DNA from: 54-19 sp038210655
Lineage (GTDB): Bacteria > Chloroflexota > Chloroflexia > Chloroheliales > Chloroheliaceae
DNA: 64,000 bases
Reading direction: 5' to 3'
Assembly (NCBI GenBank): GCA_038210655.1
Contig: JBBQWM010000032.1
Location: 3,981-67,980, forward strand
Shown here: positions 25,954 through 33,891 of the stretch, piece after piece
Layout of the letters: each line of letters starts with the position of its first letter
How positions within the stretch are numbered: position 1 is the stretch's first letter
The notes under the pieces: model-generated
The model's database searches: none
What the model was told of the DNA's origin: nothing
What the model saw: the letters and a program-made list of their open reading frames with translations, nothing else
Made by a program: the position numbers and the translations under genes

Positions 25954-26575
25954 AGCTTGCAACCTTTTGCATCAATTGTTCAATGCTAGGCCAAGACTCA
26001 GGGTTCCGTTTGAACCGGGGCAAATACCGCTTAATGGTATTTATATCTTATTTGAGAAAGGTGAGTTTGCTCACGAGGGCGATAGGATCGTTCGAGTTGG
26101 AACCCATACCGGCTCTAATCAACTACCCTCAAGGCTCAAACAGCACTTTATTACCGAGAATAAAGACCGTAGCATATTTAGGAAAAATATAGGCCGTTGT
26201 CTGCTCAATAAAGTAAATGATGGCTTTCTTGAGCAATGGGAACAAGACCTGACTACGAGCGCTGCAAAGAGCAAGTACAAGGCTATGATCGATGCTGTTA
26301 AAATGCAAACGGTGGAGCGGCAAGTCTCTGATTATATGCAGCAAAATTTCAGTTTTTTAGTATTTCAGGTTGGCGAAAAACAAAAGAGGTTGGAGTTTGA
26401 GTCCAAAATAATTTCAACCGTTTCTCTTTGTCGAGAATGCGCTCCTTCCGATCACTGGCTTGGGTTATTCTCGCCAAAAGAGAAAGTTAAAGCCAGTGGC
26501 TTATGGCTGGTAAACGAGCTTTACAAAACGCCATTTTCGGTCAAAGAGATTGAAGAGCTTAAGAATTATTTGTAA
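25946..26575 (+). CDS. GIY-YIG-like nuclease-family protein
   Basis: The 209-residue protein shows a GIY-YIG-type core: LNGIYILFEKGE (GIY near residues 31-33), IVRVGTHTG in place of YVG, R in LPSRLKQHF, a FRKNIGRCLL helix and a candidate catalytic Glu in RLEFESKII (about 149). A helical extension follows. Family members cut DNA in repair, restriction or homing. It starts inside the DUF6884 gene with AAGGAG 10 nt before the ATG and shares its AT-rich composition, suggesting the two arrived together. It may form a two-gene DNA-processing or defence unit. Confidence 0.65.
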   Translation: MIEACNLLHQLFNARPRLRVPFEPGQIPLNGIYILFEKGEFAHEGDRIVRVGTHTGSNQLPSRLKQHFITENKDRSIFRKNIGRCLLNKVNDGFLEQWEQDLTTSAAKSKYKAMIDAVKMQTVERQVSDYMQQNFSFLVFQVGEKQKRLEFESKIISTVSLCRECAPSDHWLGLFSPKEKVKASGLWLVNELYKTPFSVKEIEELKNYL

Positions 26576-26599
26576 GCGTGTGATAAAGAAAGGTCGGAT

Positions 26600-27925
26600 G
26601 TGAAATCAGAAGAATCCGCCTCGGTTAAGAATGTAGCAAACCCTACCCCGGAAGGGGAGGCAGGGCGCAAGCGCCGCCGCCGCCCCCGTATTTTGTTTTA
26701 CCTGGCCTTTTTAGGGCCAGGGTTGGTGGCGGCAAATGCCGGAAACGACGCGGGTGGGGTTGCGACCTATAGCCAGATGGGAGCGCAGTACGGCTTTGAC
26801 TTGCTGTGGGTAATGGTGTTGGTTGGGTTTGGCGTGGCGATTGTGCAGGAGATGTGCGCTCGGATGGGGGCGGCGACCGGCAAGGGCTTGAGCGATCTGA
26901 TCCGCGAGAATTTTAGTATTCGGATTACCTTTTTGGTAATGCTGGCTTTGCTAATCGCTAATGCGGCGATAGTTATCTCCGAATTTGTCGGGATTGCTGC
27001 TGCAATGCAGATTTTTGGCGTACCGGCCTGGATTTCAGCCCCGACGGCGGGGGTGTTGATTTGGCTCTTGATCGCCCGCGGTTCGTATGCACGGGTCGAG
27101 AAAGTCTTTTTGGTGATGACTTTTGCTTTCTTTGCCTATATAGTCTCGGCGGTGCTGGATCAACCGGATTGGGGCCAGGTCGCCTATCATACGGTGGTGC
27201 CGACCATAAAATTCGAGGGGGCCTTTATAACGACTTTGATGGCAGCGATTGGTACGACGATCAGTCCTTATATGCAACTTTATGTCCAATCGTCGGTGGT
27301 TGAGAAGGGCGTGACGATGCGCGATTACAAGTTCGCCCGGATCGATGTATTTGCTGGTTCAGCCTTCTCGATTTTGGTGGCCTACTTTATTATCATTGCG
27401 ACCGGCTCGACTATTTTTAAGGCGACCGGCGGACAGGCGATTCAAACTGCGGGCGAAGCAGCCCAGGCGTTGCGCCCGCTTTTGGGTGATTACGCGACTT
27501 ACGTTTTTGCGGCGGGTCTGTTGGGGGCTTCGCTTTTGGCGGCAGGGGTGTTGCCACTGGCGACTAGCTATAGTATTACCGAGGCGCTCGGTTTTGAAAA
27601 CGGGGTCAATACCAAGTTTGGGGAGGCCCCGGTATTTTGGGGTTTGTTTACCGGCCTGATCGGACTAGGGGTCGTGATTGCGGTTATACCCGGTCTTCCG
27701 GCTTTCCAACTTTTGGTAATCAGCCAACTTCTCAACGGTCTGATCTTGCCGTTTATCCTGATCGCTATTTTATCTTTGATAAATAACAAAGAATTGATGG
27801 GACAATACACCAACAGCCGACTTTACAACGTCTTTGCCTGGATTATCGCTATCTCGGTCAGTGGGCTATCTTTGATTTTGATCTCAAATACTCTTTTGGG
27901 TATTTTTGGCTGGGGTTTCTTTTAA
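26600..27925 (+). CDS. Divergent Nramp-family metal transporter
   Basis: A 441-residue, 11-12-helix protein of the Nramp superfamily. TM1 reads LGPGLVAANAGNDAGGVATYSQ, so the metal-binding DPGN of classical MntH is DAGG; TM6 reads ISPYMQLYVQSS where MntH has MPHNLYLHS. The helix order and QMGAQYGFDLLWV after TM1 still mark the superfamily. Ion choice is therefore uncertain (Mg2+, Mn2+ or other). A very basic segment (GRKRRRRPR) precedes TM1. GTG start, overlapping an ATG-TGA by one base, with AAAGG upstream; 24 bp after the GIY-YIG gene. Confidence 0.85.
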   Translation: MKSEESASVKNVANPTPEGEAGRKRRRRPRILFYLAFLGPGLVAANAGNDAGGVATYSQMGAQYGFDLLWVMVLVGFGVAIVQEMCARMGAATGKGLSDLIRENFSIRITFLVMLALLIANAAIVISEFVGIAAAMQIFGVPAWISAPTAGVLIWLLIARGSYARVEKVFLVMTFAFFAYIVSAVLDQPDWGQVAYHTVVPTIKFEGAFITTLMAAIGTTISPYMQLYVQSSVVEKGVTMRDYKFARIDVFAGSAFSILVAYFIIIATGSTIFKATGGQAIQTAGEAAQALRPLLGDYATYVFAAGLLGASLLAAGVLPLATSYSITEALGFENGVNTKFGEAPVFWGLFTGLIGLGVVIAVIPGLPAFQLLVISQLLNGLILPFILIAILSLINNKELMGQYTNSRLYNVFAWIIAISVSGLSLILISNTLLGIFGWGFF

Positions 27926-27986
27926 AGCGGGGCAACCCAGAAGTTTTGGGTTTGGCTCTTTTGAGTATTAGCAGGAGGGACAATTT

Positions 27987-28823
27987 ATGTCAGAAATCGA
28001 TACCCTGTCCGCGCCGAATTTGAGTCAGCCTTATTCACTTATTCCGGCCCAAATCAGCAGTTATCAGCAAAGCGGTCATATTTTGCTGCGCGGGGTGGCT
28101 AACCAGGCCGAGATTACGGCTTATCGTCCGATAATCAAGGCGGCGGCTTATCAATATAATACGGAGATGCGCCCACTGGCCGAACGCGATACTTATGGGC
28201 GGGCTTTTCTTCAGATCATGAACCTCTGGAAGAAGGATGCCGCAGTCCAAAAGTTTGTGTTGGCCCGTCGGTTTGCCCGCATCGCCGCCGAACTAATGGG
28301 GGTCAAAGGGGTGCGGCTTTATCACGATCAGGCCCTCTTCAAAGAACCGGGGGGTGGCCCGACTCCCTGGCATCAGGATCAATATTATTGGCCGCTTGAT
28401 ACTGACAAGACTATTACGATGTGGATGCCATTGACCGATATTAGGGTTGAGATGGGGCCGATGACTTTTGTGAGTGGCTCGAACCGCCTGGGCTATCTGG
28501 GTAAGTTCCCAATCTCAGACGACTCGCAAGCGCGGTTCGAGCAGCTTATCAAGGAGCGCAATTTATCTTTGAGCTATGGTACAGGCATGGCTGCTGGTGA
28601 TGCTACTTTTCACGCTGGTTGGATGCTACATTCCGCCCCGGAAAACGGGACAGCTAACACCCGCGAGGCTATGACTATTATTTACTTTGCTGATGGGAGC
28701 CACATAAGCGAATTGGATAACAAGGACCAGGAGGCCGATTTGAAGCAGTGGTTGCCGGGCCTCAAACCGGGCGATTTGGCTGCCGGCCCACTCAACCCGG
28801 TGGTTTACCAAGCCGAGGAGTAA
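27987..28823 (+). CDS. Phytanoyl-CoA dioxygenase (PhyH) family protein
   Basis: A 278-residue Fe(II)/2-oxoglutarate oxygenase. Iron ligands H129 and D131 lie in PWHQDQYYW and the distal His H215 in GWMLHSAPEN; the 2-oxoglutarate Arg is R226 in TREAMTIIYF. All expected residues are present, so it should be active. The substrate is unknown; family members hydroxylate lipids, small metabolites or antibiotics. ATG start 7 nt after AGGAGGGA. Single gene, 60 bp behind the Nramp-like gene. Confidence 0.88.
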   Translation: MSEIDTLSAPNLSQPYSLIPAQISSYQQSGHILLRGVANQAEITAYRPIIKAAAYQYNTEMRPLAERDTYGRAFLQIMNLWKKDAAVQKFVLARRFARIAAELMGVKGVRLYHDQALFKEPGGGPTPWHQDQYYWPLDTDKTITMWMPLTDIRVEMGPMTFVSGSNRLGYLGKFPISDDSQARFEQLIKERNLSLSYGTGMAAGDATFHAGWMLHSAPENGTANTREAMTIIYFADGSHISELDNKDQEADLKQWLPGLKPGDLAAGPLNPVVYQAEE

Positions 28824-28829
28824 CTATTT

Positions 28830-28893
28830 AGAAGTGTCATTCTGAGCGTAGCGAAGAATCCAGATTCTTCACTTCGCTCAGAATGACACTTCT
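28830..28893. repeat. GTCATTCTGAGCG palindrome (family B), copy 1
   Basis: 31-nt arms at 28830-28860 and 28863-28893 pair almost fully (AGTGTCATTCTGAGCG / CGCTCAGAATGACACT) around CA. It lies 7 bp after the PhyH stop and may serve as its terminator. Related sequences: inside the element at 52523 and at 63901. Confidence 0.75.
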
Positions 28894-28973
28894 CAGGATG
28901 GCTAAACAGTTACGCGAATGGATTTGTAAAGATTAAGCAAAAATTTAGGCTACTTATCACAAATTAAAACTGT

Positions 28974-29026
28974 TGGTAGAGCAATTTCTCACAAAGAATT
29001 TGTAATTGTGAGAGATTGCTCTGCCA
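28974..29026 (-). terminator. Hairpin downstream of the Tat protein gene (family D repeat)
   Basis: TGGTAGAGCAATTTCTCACAA is answered by TTGTGAGAGATTGCTCTGCCA with two mismatches and an 11-nt loop. It lies 25 bp past the stop of the minus-strand gene and shares GAGCAAT / ATTGCTCTGCCA with family D. Confidence 0.6.
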
Positions 29027-29051
29027 CTCGATAAACTACTTTTTTGGTAGC

Positions 29052-30050
29052 TTAGACGAAGTAGCCGGTGACGACGACCAGAGCGTTGATCGGTTGCCCG
29101 CCACCATCTCTGATCGATAGCGAGCCTGAATTCAACTGGCAGACATAGCCGTTGCTCAAAGCGTAAGTAGAGGGGCCATAGACCATCACTGCCGCCCCGC
29201 CCGAACTAAGGTAGGGATACAATAAAAGGAAGCTGTTTGGCAAAGGATTGACGTAGGGGGATGCCCCAAAGACTGTCACAGTCCCAATGATGCCGGTCGC
29301 GTTGGCGGGAATGCCATTCGACCCGGCGATGTACCAGGACTTCTCGATACTGAAGGGGCCGGTGATGCCGCCCACGACGCTACCTGGGCGGGTATCGATG
29401 ATGGTGGTAGGGGTAGCCAGGTAGTGCAATTCTCCCGCCGATGTCTTATAGCCGACCCGCAGCCCGGTCACATTCATAGTGTTTGCTACAGGCAAAATTA
29501 CCCAGACATCATAAGTATAGTTGATATTATCAATCACCACCGGTAAGCCGGTAGTAATATTGAGTTGCTGAGTAGTGGCGACTGCCCCAGTGGTTGTAGC
29601 CGAACCTATGGTTGTAAATCCATTTAGTGGATTATTGCGGTAGAAGGAAGCGGTTATGTCGGTGCCAACAGTATCATCGTTGTCCAGAACAAACACAGCC
29701 AATTCGGTAACGGTAGCAAGGTGGGGCAGGTCAAGGCCAATTCTGACCGTACCGCCGCCAGTGCTAGTAATGTAGATTCCGCTGTTGTTGGTAACGTTGT
29801 AAGTGTACGTGCTACTTCTTGGCTTGAAATCGGAGCCGCAATAAAACCGATAACTGGTGCCAAAATTATAGGCGAGGTTGGGGCCGACGGCAGAGCGCGA
29901 TACCTCGCCGGTCTTTTTGGGGTCGGGACGGGTTTTGTCGTCGGCGAGGGCCAGGCCAGTGGTTCCAACAGCGGCCCCGGCGGTTCCAAGCGTCATCGCC
30001 TTGATAACCTGACGGCGGCTAGTCCCAGTGGTCTGGGTTGTTTTGCTCAT
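29052..30050 (-). CDS. Tat-secreted protein of unknown function
   Basis: The 332-residue product starts with a twin-arginine signal (SRRQVIKAMTLGTAGAAVG, R12-R13) and continues as a Ser/Thr/Gly-rich beta protein. The second half contains LATPTTIIDTRPGSVVGG and ends with ALVVVTGYFV, a cell-surface domain pattern frequent in Chloroflexota and Actinobacteria. No catalytic motif is seen. Export after folding is expected; attachment is not obvious. The ATG at 30050 follows AGGAGAACATT. Confidence 0.7.
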   Translation of the reverse strand: MSKTTQTTGTSRRQVIKAMTLGTAGAAVGTTGLALADDKTRPDPKKTGEVSRSAVGPNLAYNFGTSYRFYCGSDFKPRSSTYTYNVTNNSGIYITSTGGGTVRIGLDLPHLATVTELAVFVLDNDDTVGTDITASFYRNNPLNGFTTIGSATTTGAVATTQQLNITTGLPVVIDNINYTYDVWVILPVANTMNVTGLRVGYKTSAGELHYLATPTTIIDTRPGSVVGGITGPFSIEKSWYIAGSNGIPANATGIIGTVTVFGASPYVNPLPNSFLLLYPYLSSGGAAVMVYGPSTYALSNGYVCQLNSGSLSIRDGGGQPINALVVVTGYFV

Positions 30051-30545
30051 AATGTTCTCCTGTTTCGGTTTAGCAGGCTACTGGAGAAAAAGGCAGCAAC
30101 TAAAGAAGCTACCCCAAGTTGGAGGTGTAACCTGACAAATTTAACTGCTAATTAGCGATAGAAAGTAACCCACTCGGTGGGTCGGTTCAGCGTTAAAAAT
30201 TACTTGAAAGTTGCGAAAATCTATGACCCGTTGAGTGACTCAAAAAGAACCTGGGTCGATTTAGATGGTAGATAGGCAAGCACCTAGCTTGCTAAAGGAG
30301 AAACCGGTTCGGTACCTATTATTATAGCAATAAAAAAAAATTAATACAATAGGGTGGTTATTACTTTTGTCCTAATTATTATTTTGGTGTCAGCAAACGG
30401 GTAATAATTCTTGCAGCCTATAAGATACTAAGAAGTAAGTCACAATCCGCGTTGCCTGTTCAATCGCGAACAGAAGCTCGCTCCTACAGATAAGGCTATA
30501 ACTCAATTGCCTTATATTCTGATATAGTTCGAGGCTCGAATTGGG
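30051..30545. other. 495-bp spacer with a half copy of MITE family A
   Basis: 30459-30495 matches only the right arm of family A (CAGAAGCTCGCTCCTACAGA) and the flank after it, ending near 30530 in CTGATATAG. The left arm is missing, so this is a truncated copy. The rest contains the promoter region of the Tat gene and an A-rich run at about 30333; no gene is seen. Confidence 0.6.
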
Positions 30546-31847
30546 TTAGAGGTTTTGAGCGGCTTGCTCGAAAATTTGGCTATAACGGGCGACGATGGCG
30601 GGCCAGGTTAGCTCGGTTTCGATTTTGTGTCGTCCGGCCTCGCCGAGGCGCTGGCGGAGGGTGGGGTCGGCTAAAAGGCGGTTGATGGCAGAAGCCAGGG
30701 CTGCTGAGTTGCGTTGCGGAACAAGTAGCCCGTTTTGCCCGTTGCTGACGGCTAATGGTACGCCTGCCAGGTTGGAAGCGACGACCGGCCGGGCGGCAGC
30801 CAGACTTTCGAGCAGAGTGTTGGGCAAGCCATCCACGTTGCCACTATCATCGACGATGCTTGGTAGCAAAAAGAGATCGCAAGCCGCCAGATAATCGGGC
30901 ATACGGTTGTGCGGGACGGCTCCCTCGAAGCGTACTCGCCCGGTAAGGTCAAGCTGTGCGGTCAGTTGTTCGAGTTGGAGGCGCAGGTCGCCCGCCCCGG
31001 CAATGACCAGTCGAGCGGTCGGGTGGCTTTCCAGCACTGCTGGGAGCGCCCGCAAAGCGTACTCGAAGCCTTTTTTATAAACCAACCGCCCCACACATAA
31101 TAATATAAGGTCTGCCGGGTCGAAGCCTAGTTCCTGCCGAATTTCGGCGGGAGGTCGGGTAGGGGGTTGGAAAACGGTCGGGTCAACCCCGTAGGGGATC
31201 ACGGTGGCGCGTTCGGAGGCGCGGGGTGCGTCCAGACGTTGCGCTCGTTCGAGCAAATCGGGGCTGGAAGCGGTCACGCCTGCCGCCCGCCGGAAGGCCC
31301 ATCGGGCGACCCACCCGACCGGGCGGATACGTTCCGCCACGTAAACGTCCGAACCGTGCAAACTGATAACGACCGGGATACGCCGTAGCCAACCGACCAA
31401 TGCGGCAACCGGCGCATTTGGGATCACCCAATGGGCCTGGATCAAATCGTAATGCTCGCGTCCGGTTAGCCGCCAGAGCTTGACGAAACTACTCAGCAGT
31501 ACAAAAGGCAAAAGCAGATAGATTAGCTTGCGGATTTTCACATCGCCCTGCATCGAGGCGGCATATCCCCAAATGTTCCAGCTTCGTCGCAAAGCGTAGT
31601 GATACTGGTAAAAGCGTACGCCGTTCTCGATAGGCGGTCGCTTGAGGTCGGGATGATAGGGCAGCACGACGGTTACGGAATGACCCAATTTTTGACTGAA
31701 TTGGGCAATTGCTTCGATAAAAGGGGCGGTCACGTCACCCGGAAATTTTGGGTAAGACGAGGTGAGCATAAGGATTTTTAAGGGTCGAGGGTTATAATCG
31801 GGTAATGCGGGATCGGGGGTTGAGGATTGGGTAGGCTCGGTTAGCAT
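30546..31847 (-). CDS. GT4-family glycosyltransferase
   Basis: A 433-residue GT-B retaining glycosyltransferase. N-terminal Rossmann domain from ILMLTSSYPKFPGD, HWVIPNAPVAAL and VISLHGSDVYV; C-terminal domain with VIPYGVDPTVF, LLCVGRLVYKKGFEYAL (donor phosphate-binding Lys) and the EX7E-type region DGLPNTLLESLAAARPVV. Acts on the cytoplasmic face of the membrane, probably in exopolysaccharide or glycolipid synthesis. ATG with AAGGA 13 nt upstream. It follows the alpha/beta hydrolase by 15 bp, so they form an operon. Confidence 0.92.
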   Translation of the reverse strand: MLTEPTQSSTPDPALPDYNPRPLKILMLTSSYPKFPGDVTAPFIEAIAQFSQKLGHSVTVVLPYHPDLKRPPIENGVRFYQYHYALRRSWNIWGYAASMQGDVKIRKLIYLLLPFVLLSSFVKLWRLTGREHYDLIQAHWVIPNAPVAALVGWLRRIPVVISLHGSDVYVAERIRPVGWVARWAFRRAAGVTASSPDLLERAQRLDAPRASERATVIPYGVDPTVFQPPTRPPAEIRQELGFDPADLILLCVGRLVYKKGFEYALRALPAVLESHPTARLVIAGAGDLRLQLEQLTAQLDLTGRVRFEGAVPHNRMPDYLAACDLFLLPSIVDDSGNVDGLPNTLLESLAAARPVVASNLAGVPLAVSNGQNGLLVPQRNSAALASAINRLLADPTLRQRLGEAGRHKIETELTWPAIVARYSQIFEQAAQNL

Positions 31848-31862
31848 AGTGTCTTTTCGTCC

Positions 31863-32636
31863 TTATGATCTGGCGGCACGTAAGAAAGGCCGCACCAGTG
31901 GCAGCACAACATCCAATTCGGTAATTTCCTGCGCATGATTTAGCCCCTCAAGGAGGGCATATTGAAGGCCCGTAGTTCTAAAAGTAGCCTCGCGCTGGCG
32001 TATATCAGTGCTGGCAGCCTCAAATTCGGTTCCGGCGTAAATCAGGGTTGGGCATAAAAGCTGCTCCGGCTCGACGGCAGGCCAATCTCGACAAGCCTGG
32101 GTGCAGGCGATCAGAACGGCTAGGTCAAGGTCGGTTCGGTTAGCATAGTAGTGTTCGACCGGGGTTAAGCCGGTCAGGTTGCCGGTCTGTCTGGCTTGGT
32201 GGGCGTTTTCCAGTTCGGCGACAAATTTGTTGGTATGAGCCTCGGTAAAGACTTTGCCGAAAATAGTCCCGGCGATTATAGCCCGTTGCACCCGTTTGGA
32301 ATAAACTGCCATCTCAAGCCCAATTGTTGCACCCCACGAATGGCCCCACAGCAAGAAATTTTCGATCTGGCAATGATCGGCGACAGCGTGTAAATCGGCC
32401 ATTATATTTTCGAGGCTATAGGCGGTGGGGGTGGTCGGCTGGTCGCTTTCGCCCCGACCGCGCAAATCGAGGGTTATCACACTAAATTCGGGTGTTAGTT
32501 GCCCGACACAGCCGTTTTTGTGCCAGGTCTGGCGGGTAGCAGTATAACCATGAACCAGCAGCAGGGCCGGGCCACTCCCTTGCATATCATACGCGATGCG
32601 GGTGCCATCCGAGGAAACAGCATAGCTGGTTTGCAT
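31863..32636 (-). CDS. Alpha/beta hydrolase
   Basis: A 257-residue alpha/beta-hydrolase: LLVHGYTATRQTW oxyanion loop, DLRGRGESDQP, nucleophile elbow LWGHSWGATIG (S100), and the C-terminal His in GLNHAQEI. The usual acid strand reads IYAGTEFEAAS, where Glu seems to replace Asp. The substrate is unknown; similar enzymes are esterases, lactonases or C-C hydrolases. ATG after AGGGGAGGGCCTGACAC. Upstream partner of the glycosyltransferase gene. Confidence 0.85.
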   Translation of the reverse strand: MQTSYAVSSDGTRIAYDMQGSGPALLLVHGYTATRQTWHKNGCVGQLTPEFSVITLDLRGRGESDQPTTPTAYSLENIMADLHAVADHCQIENFLLWGHSWGATIGLEMAVYSKRVQRAIIAGTIFGKVFTEAHTNKFVAELENAHQARQTGNLTGLTPVEHYYANRTDLDLAVLIACTQACRDWPAVEPEQLLCPTLIYAGTEFEAASTDIRQREATFRTTGLQYALLEGLNHAQEITELDVVLPLVRPFLRAARS

Positions 32637-32795
32637 GTGTCAGGCCCTCCCCTAGTCTGTTAGTTGTTTGTCTGTAGCAGTGTTGGTTTCCTTATTACTA
32701 TTGTTCATGTAGCACTTTGGAGAAACTTAATCATAAGCCAGATGATAATATCAATATCGGTCAACCAAGTTAGGGTCGGCGTAATGATGCTCTTG

Positions 32796-33755
32796 TTACG
32801 GCACCAATGTAATCCAACTCCCTCCTTTAAAGTAATAGAGTTTTCCAGCACTGTCTACATAAAATTCACCATTTTGATGACCAGTAACAGAAGGCGCTCC
32901 GGCACCGGTTGAAGGTTCCAATTTTAATGGAGCAAGACCACCAGCGGCTTTTACACCATATCCGTTCACGCTTCCTCCGATTACACCTGTGCCAGTATCA
33001 CTGGCTAAACCCCATATTCCTATTCCGGTACCTACTGTGCTTACTACGCCATTGCTCGAACTTATGGCATTGATAGCCACATTTGCACTACTGACTTCAA
33101 TTCCAACAGCACTTCCATTGGCTGTAAGGCCGGTGCCACCGGGGCCAGAGGCGGAAGCAATTACACCATTTTCATAACCGGATGCACTTACTCCAATTGC
33201 GTTGCTTACAGAGCCACCTCCACCATTACTCGTCGCTAAGACCCCGATGCCACGATTGGTTACAGCCATTACGCCTATTTCGTAATAAGGGTTGCCAGTA
33301 CCATCATTCACGTTACTATAGACTCCTATGCGAGTAGGCACTACGGCTGGATTGTATGATACTGGTAGGCCACTTAAATCTATATTGGGATTAGTACTCA
33401 CTACCACCCCATATTTGGTATTGTTTGGAGCAGAGTTAGAATAATTACTACCATTGCCTAAAATAATTGCTCCTGGATTGGTTTGCCCAACTATTCTGGC
33501 TTGTGCTTGTGAGGCGCTGGTGGTTACAGCTAAGCTGGCAGCTACGGTGGTAGTAAGAGCTCCAACGGCTAATTGTTTAAGGAGGTGTCGCCGACCTAGT
33601 TTAGAATGTCTAGGGTTAAATTGAGTAGGTCGGGTCGTAGTTGGTTGTACTTGCTGTTCTAATTTAGTTTCCAGTTCCTGAATGTGAGTGGCTTGGAGGT
33701 TGACTTGCGCCGATAAAACCTCGACTATTTGAGTAAGTTCTTCCAACGATGCCAT
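32796..33755 (-). CDS. Cell-surface protein with internal Tat-like signal and Gly-rich repeats
   Basis: The 319-residue product begins with a coiled-coil-like heptad segment (LEELTQIVEVLSAQVNLQ, residues 4-38), then a polar linker, then a twin-arginine-like signal around residue 55 (LGRRHLLKQLAVGALTTTV). The exported part is rich in GIGV/GVxA turns (GIGVLATS, GVSASGYENGVIAS, GTGIGIWGLASDTGTGVIGG), suggesting a beta-helix, and ends with GEFYVDSAGKLYYF and GGSWITLVP. Function unknown. The coiled coil on the cytoplasmic side of the signal is unusual. Confidence 0.65.
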   Translation of the reverse strand: MASLEELTQIVEVLSAQVNLQATHIQELETKLEQQVQPTTTRPTQFNPRHSKLGRRHLLKQLAVGALTTTVAASLAVTTSASQAQARIVGQTNPGAIILGNGSNYSNSAPNNTKYGVVVSTNPNIDLSGLPVSYNPAVVPTRIGVYSNVNDGTGNPYYEIGVMAVTNRGIGVLATSNGGGGSVSNAIGVSASGYENGVIASASGPGGTGLTANGSAVGIEVSSANVAINAISSSNGVVSTVGTGIGIWGLASDTGTGVIGGSVNGYGVKAAGGLAPLKLEPSTGAGAPSVTGHQNGEFYVDSAGKLYYFKGGSWITLVP

Positions 33756-33848
33756 AGTTATTCTCTTTCTCTAGTATCAACAGTTTTTGAGCAAATTGCA
33801 GAATTGTTCTAAATCACAAAACTACCTTTTCGTCTGCTAAGATAGTAA

Positions 33849-33874
33849 ACCCGCCCAGTTACTTCTGGGCGGGT
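33849..33874 (-). terminator. Hairpin after the NYN-LOTUS gene
   Basis: ACCCGCCCAG and CTGGGCGGGT form a perfect 10-bp stem around TTACTT, 17 bp past the stop on the minus strand. Confidence 0.75.
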
Positions 33875-33891
33875 ACCTGATAGCTGAGACC

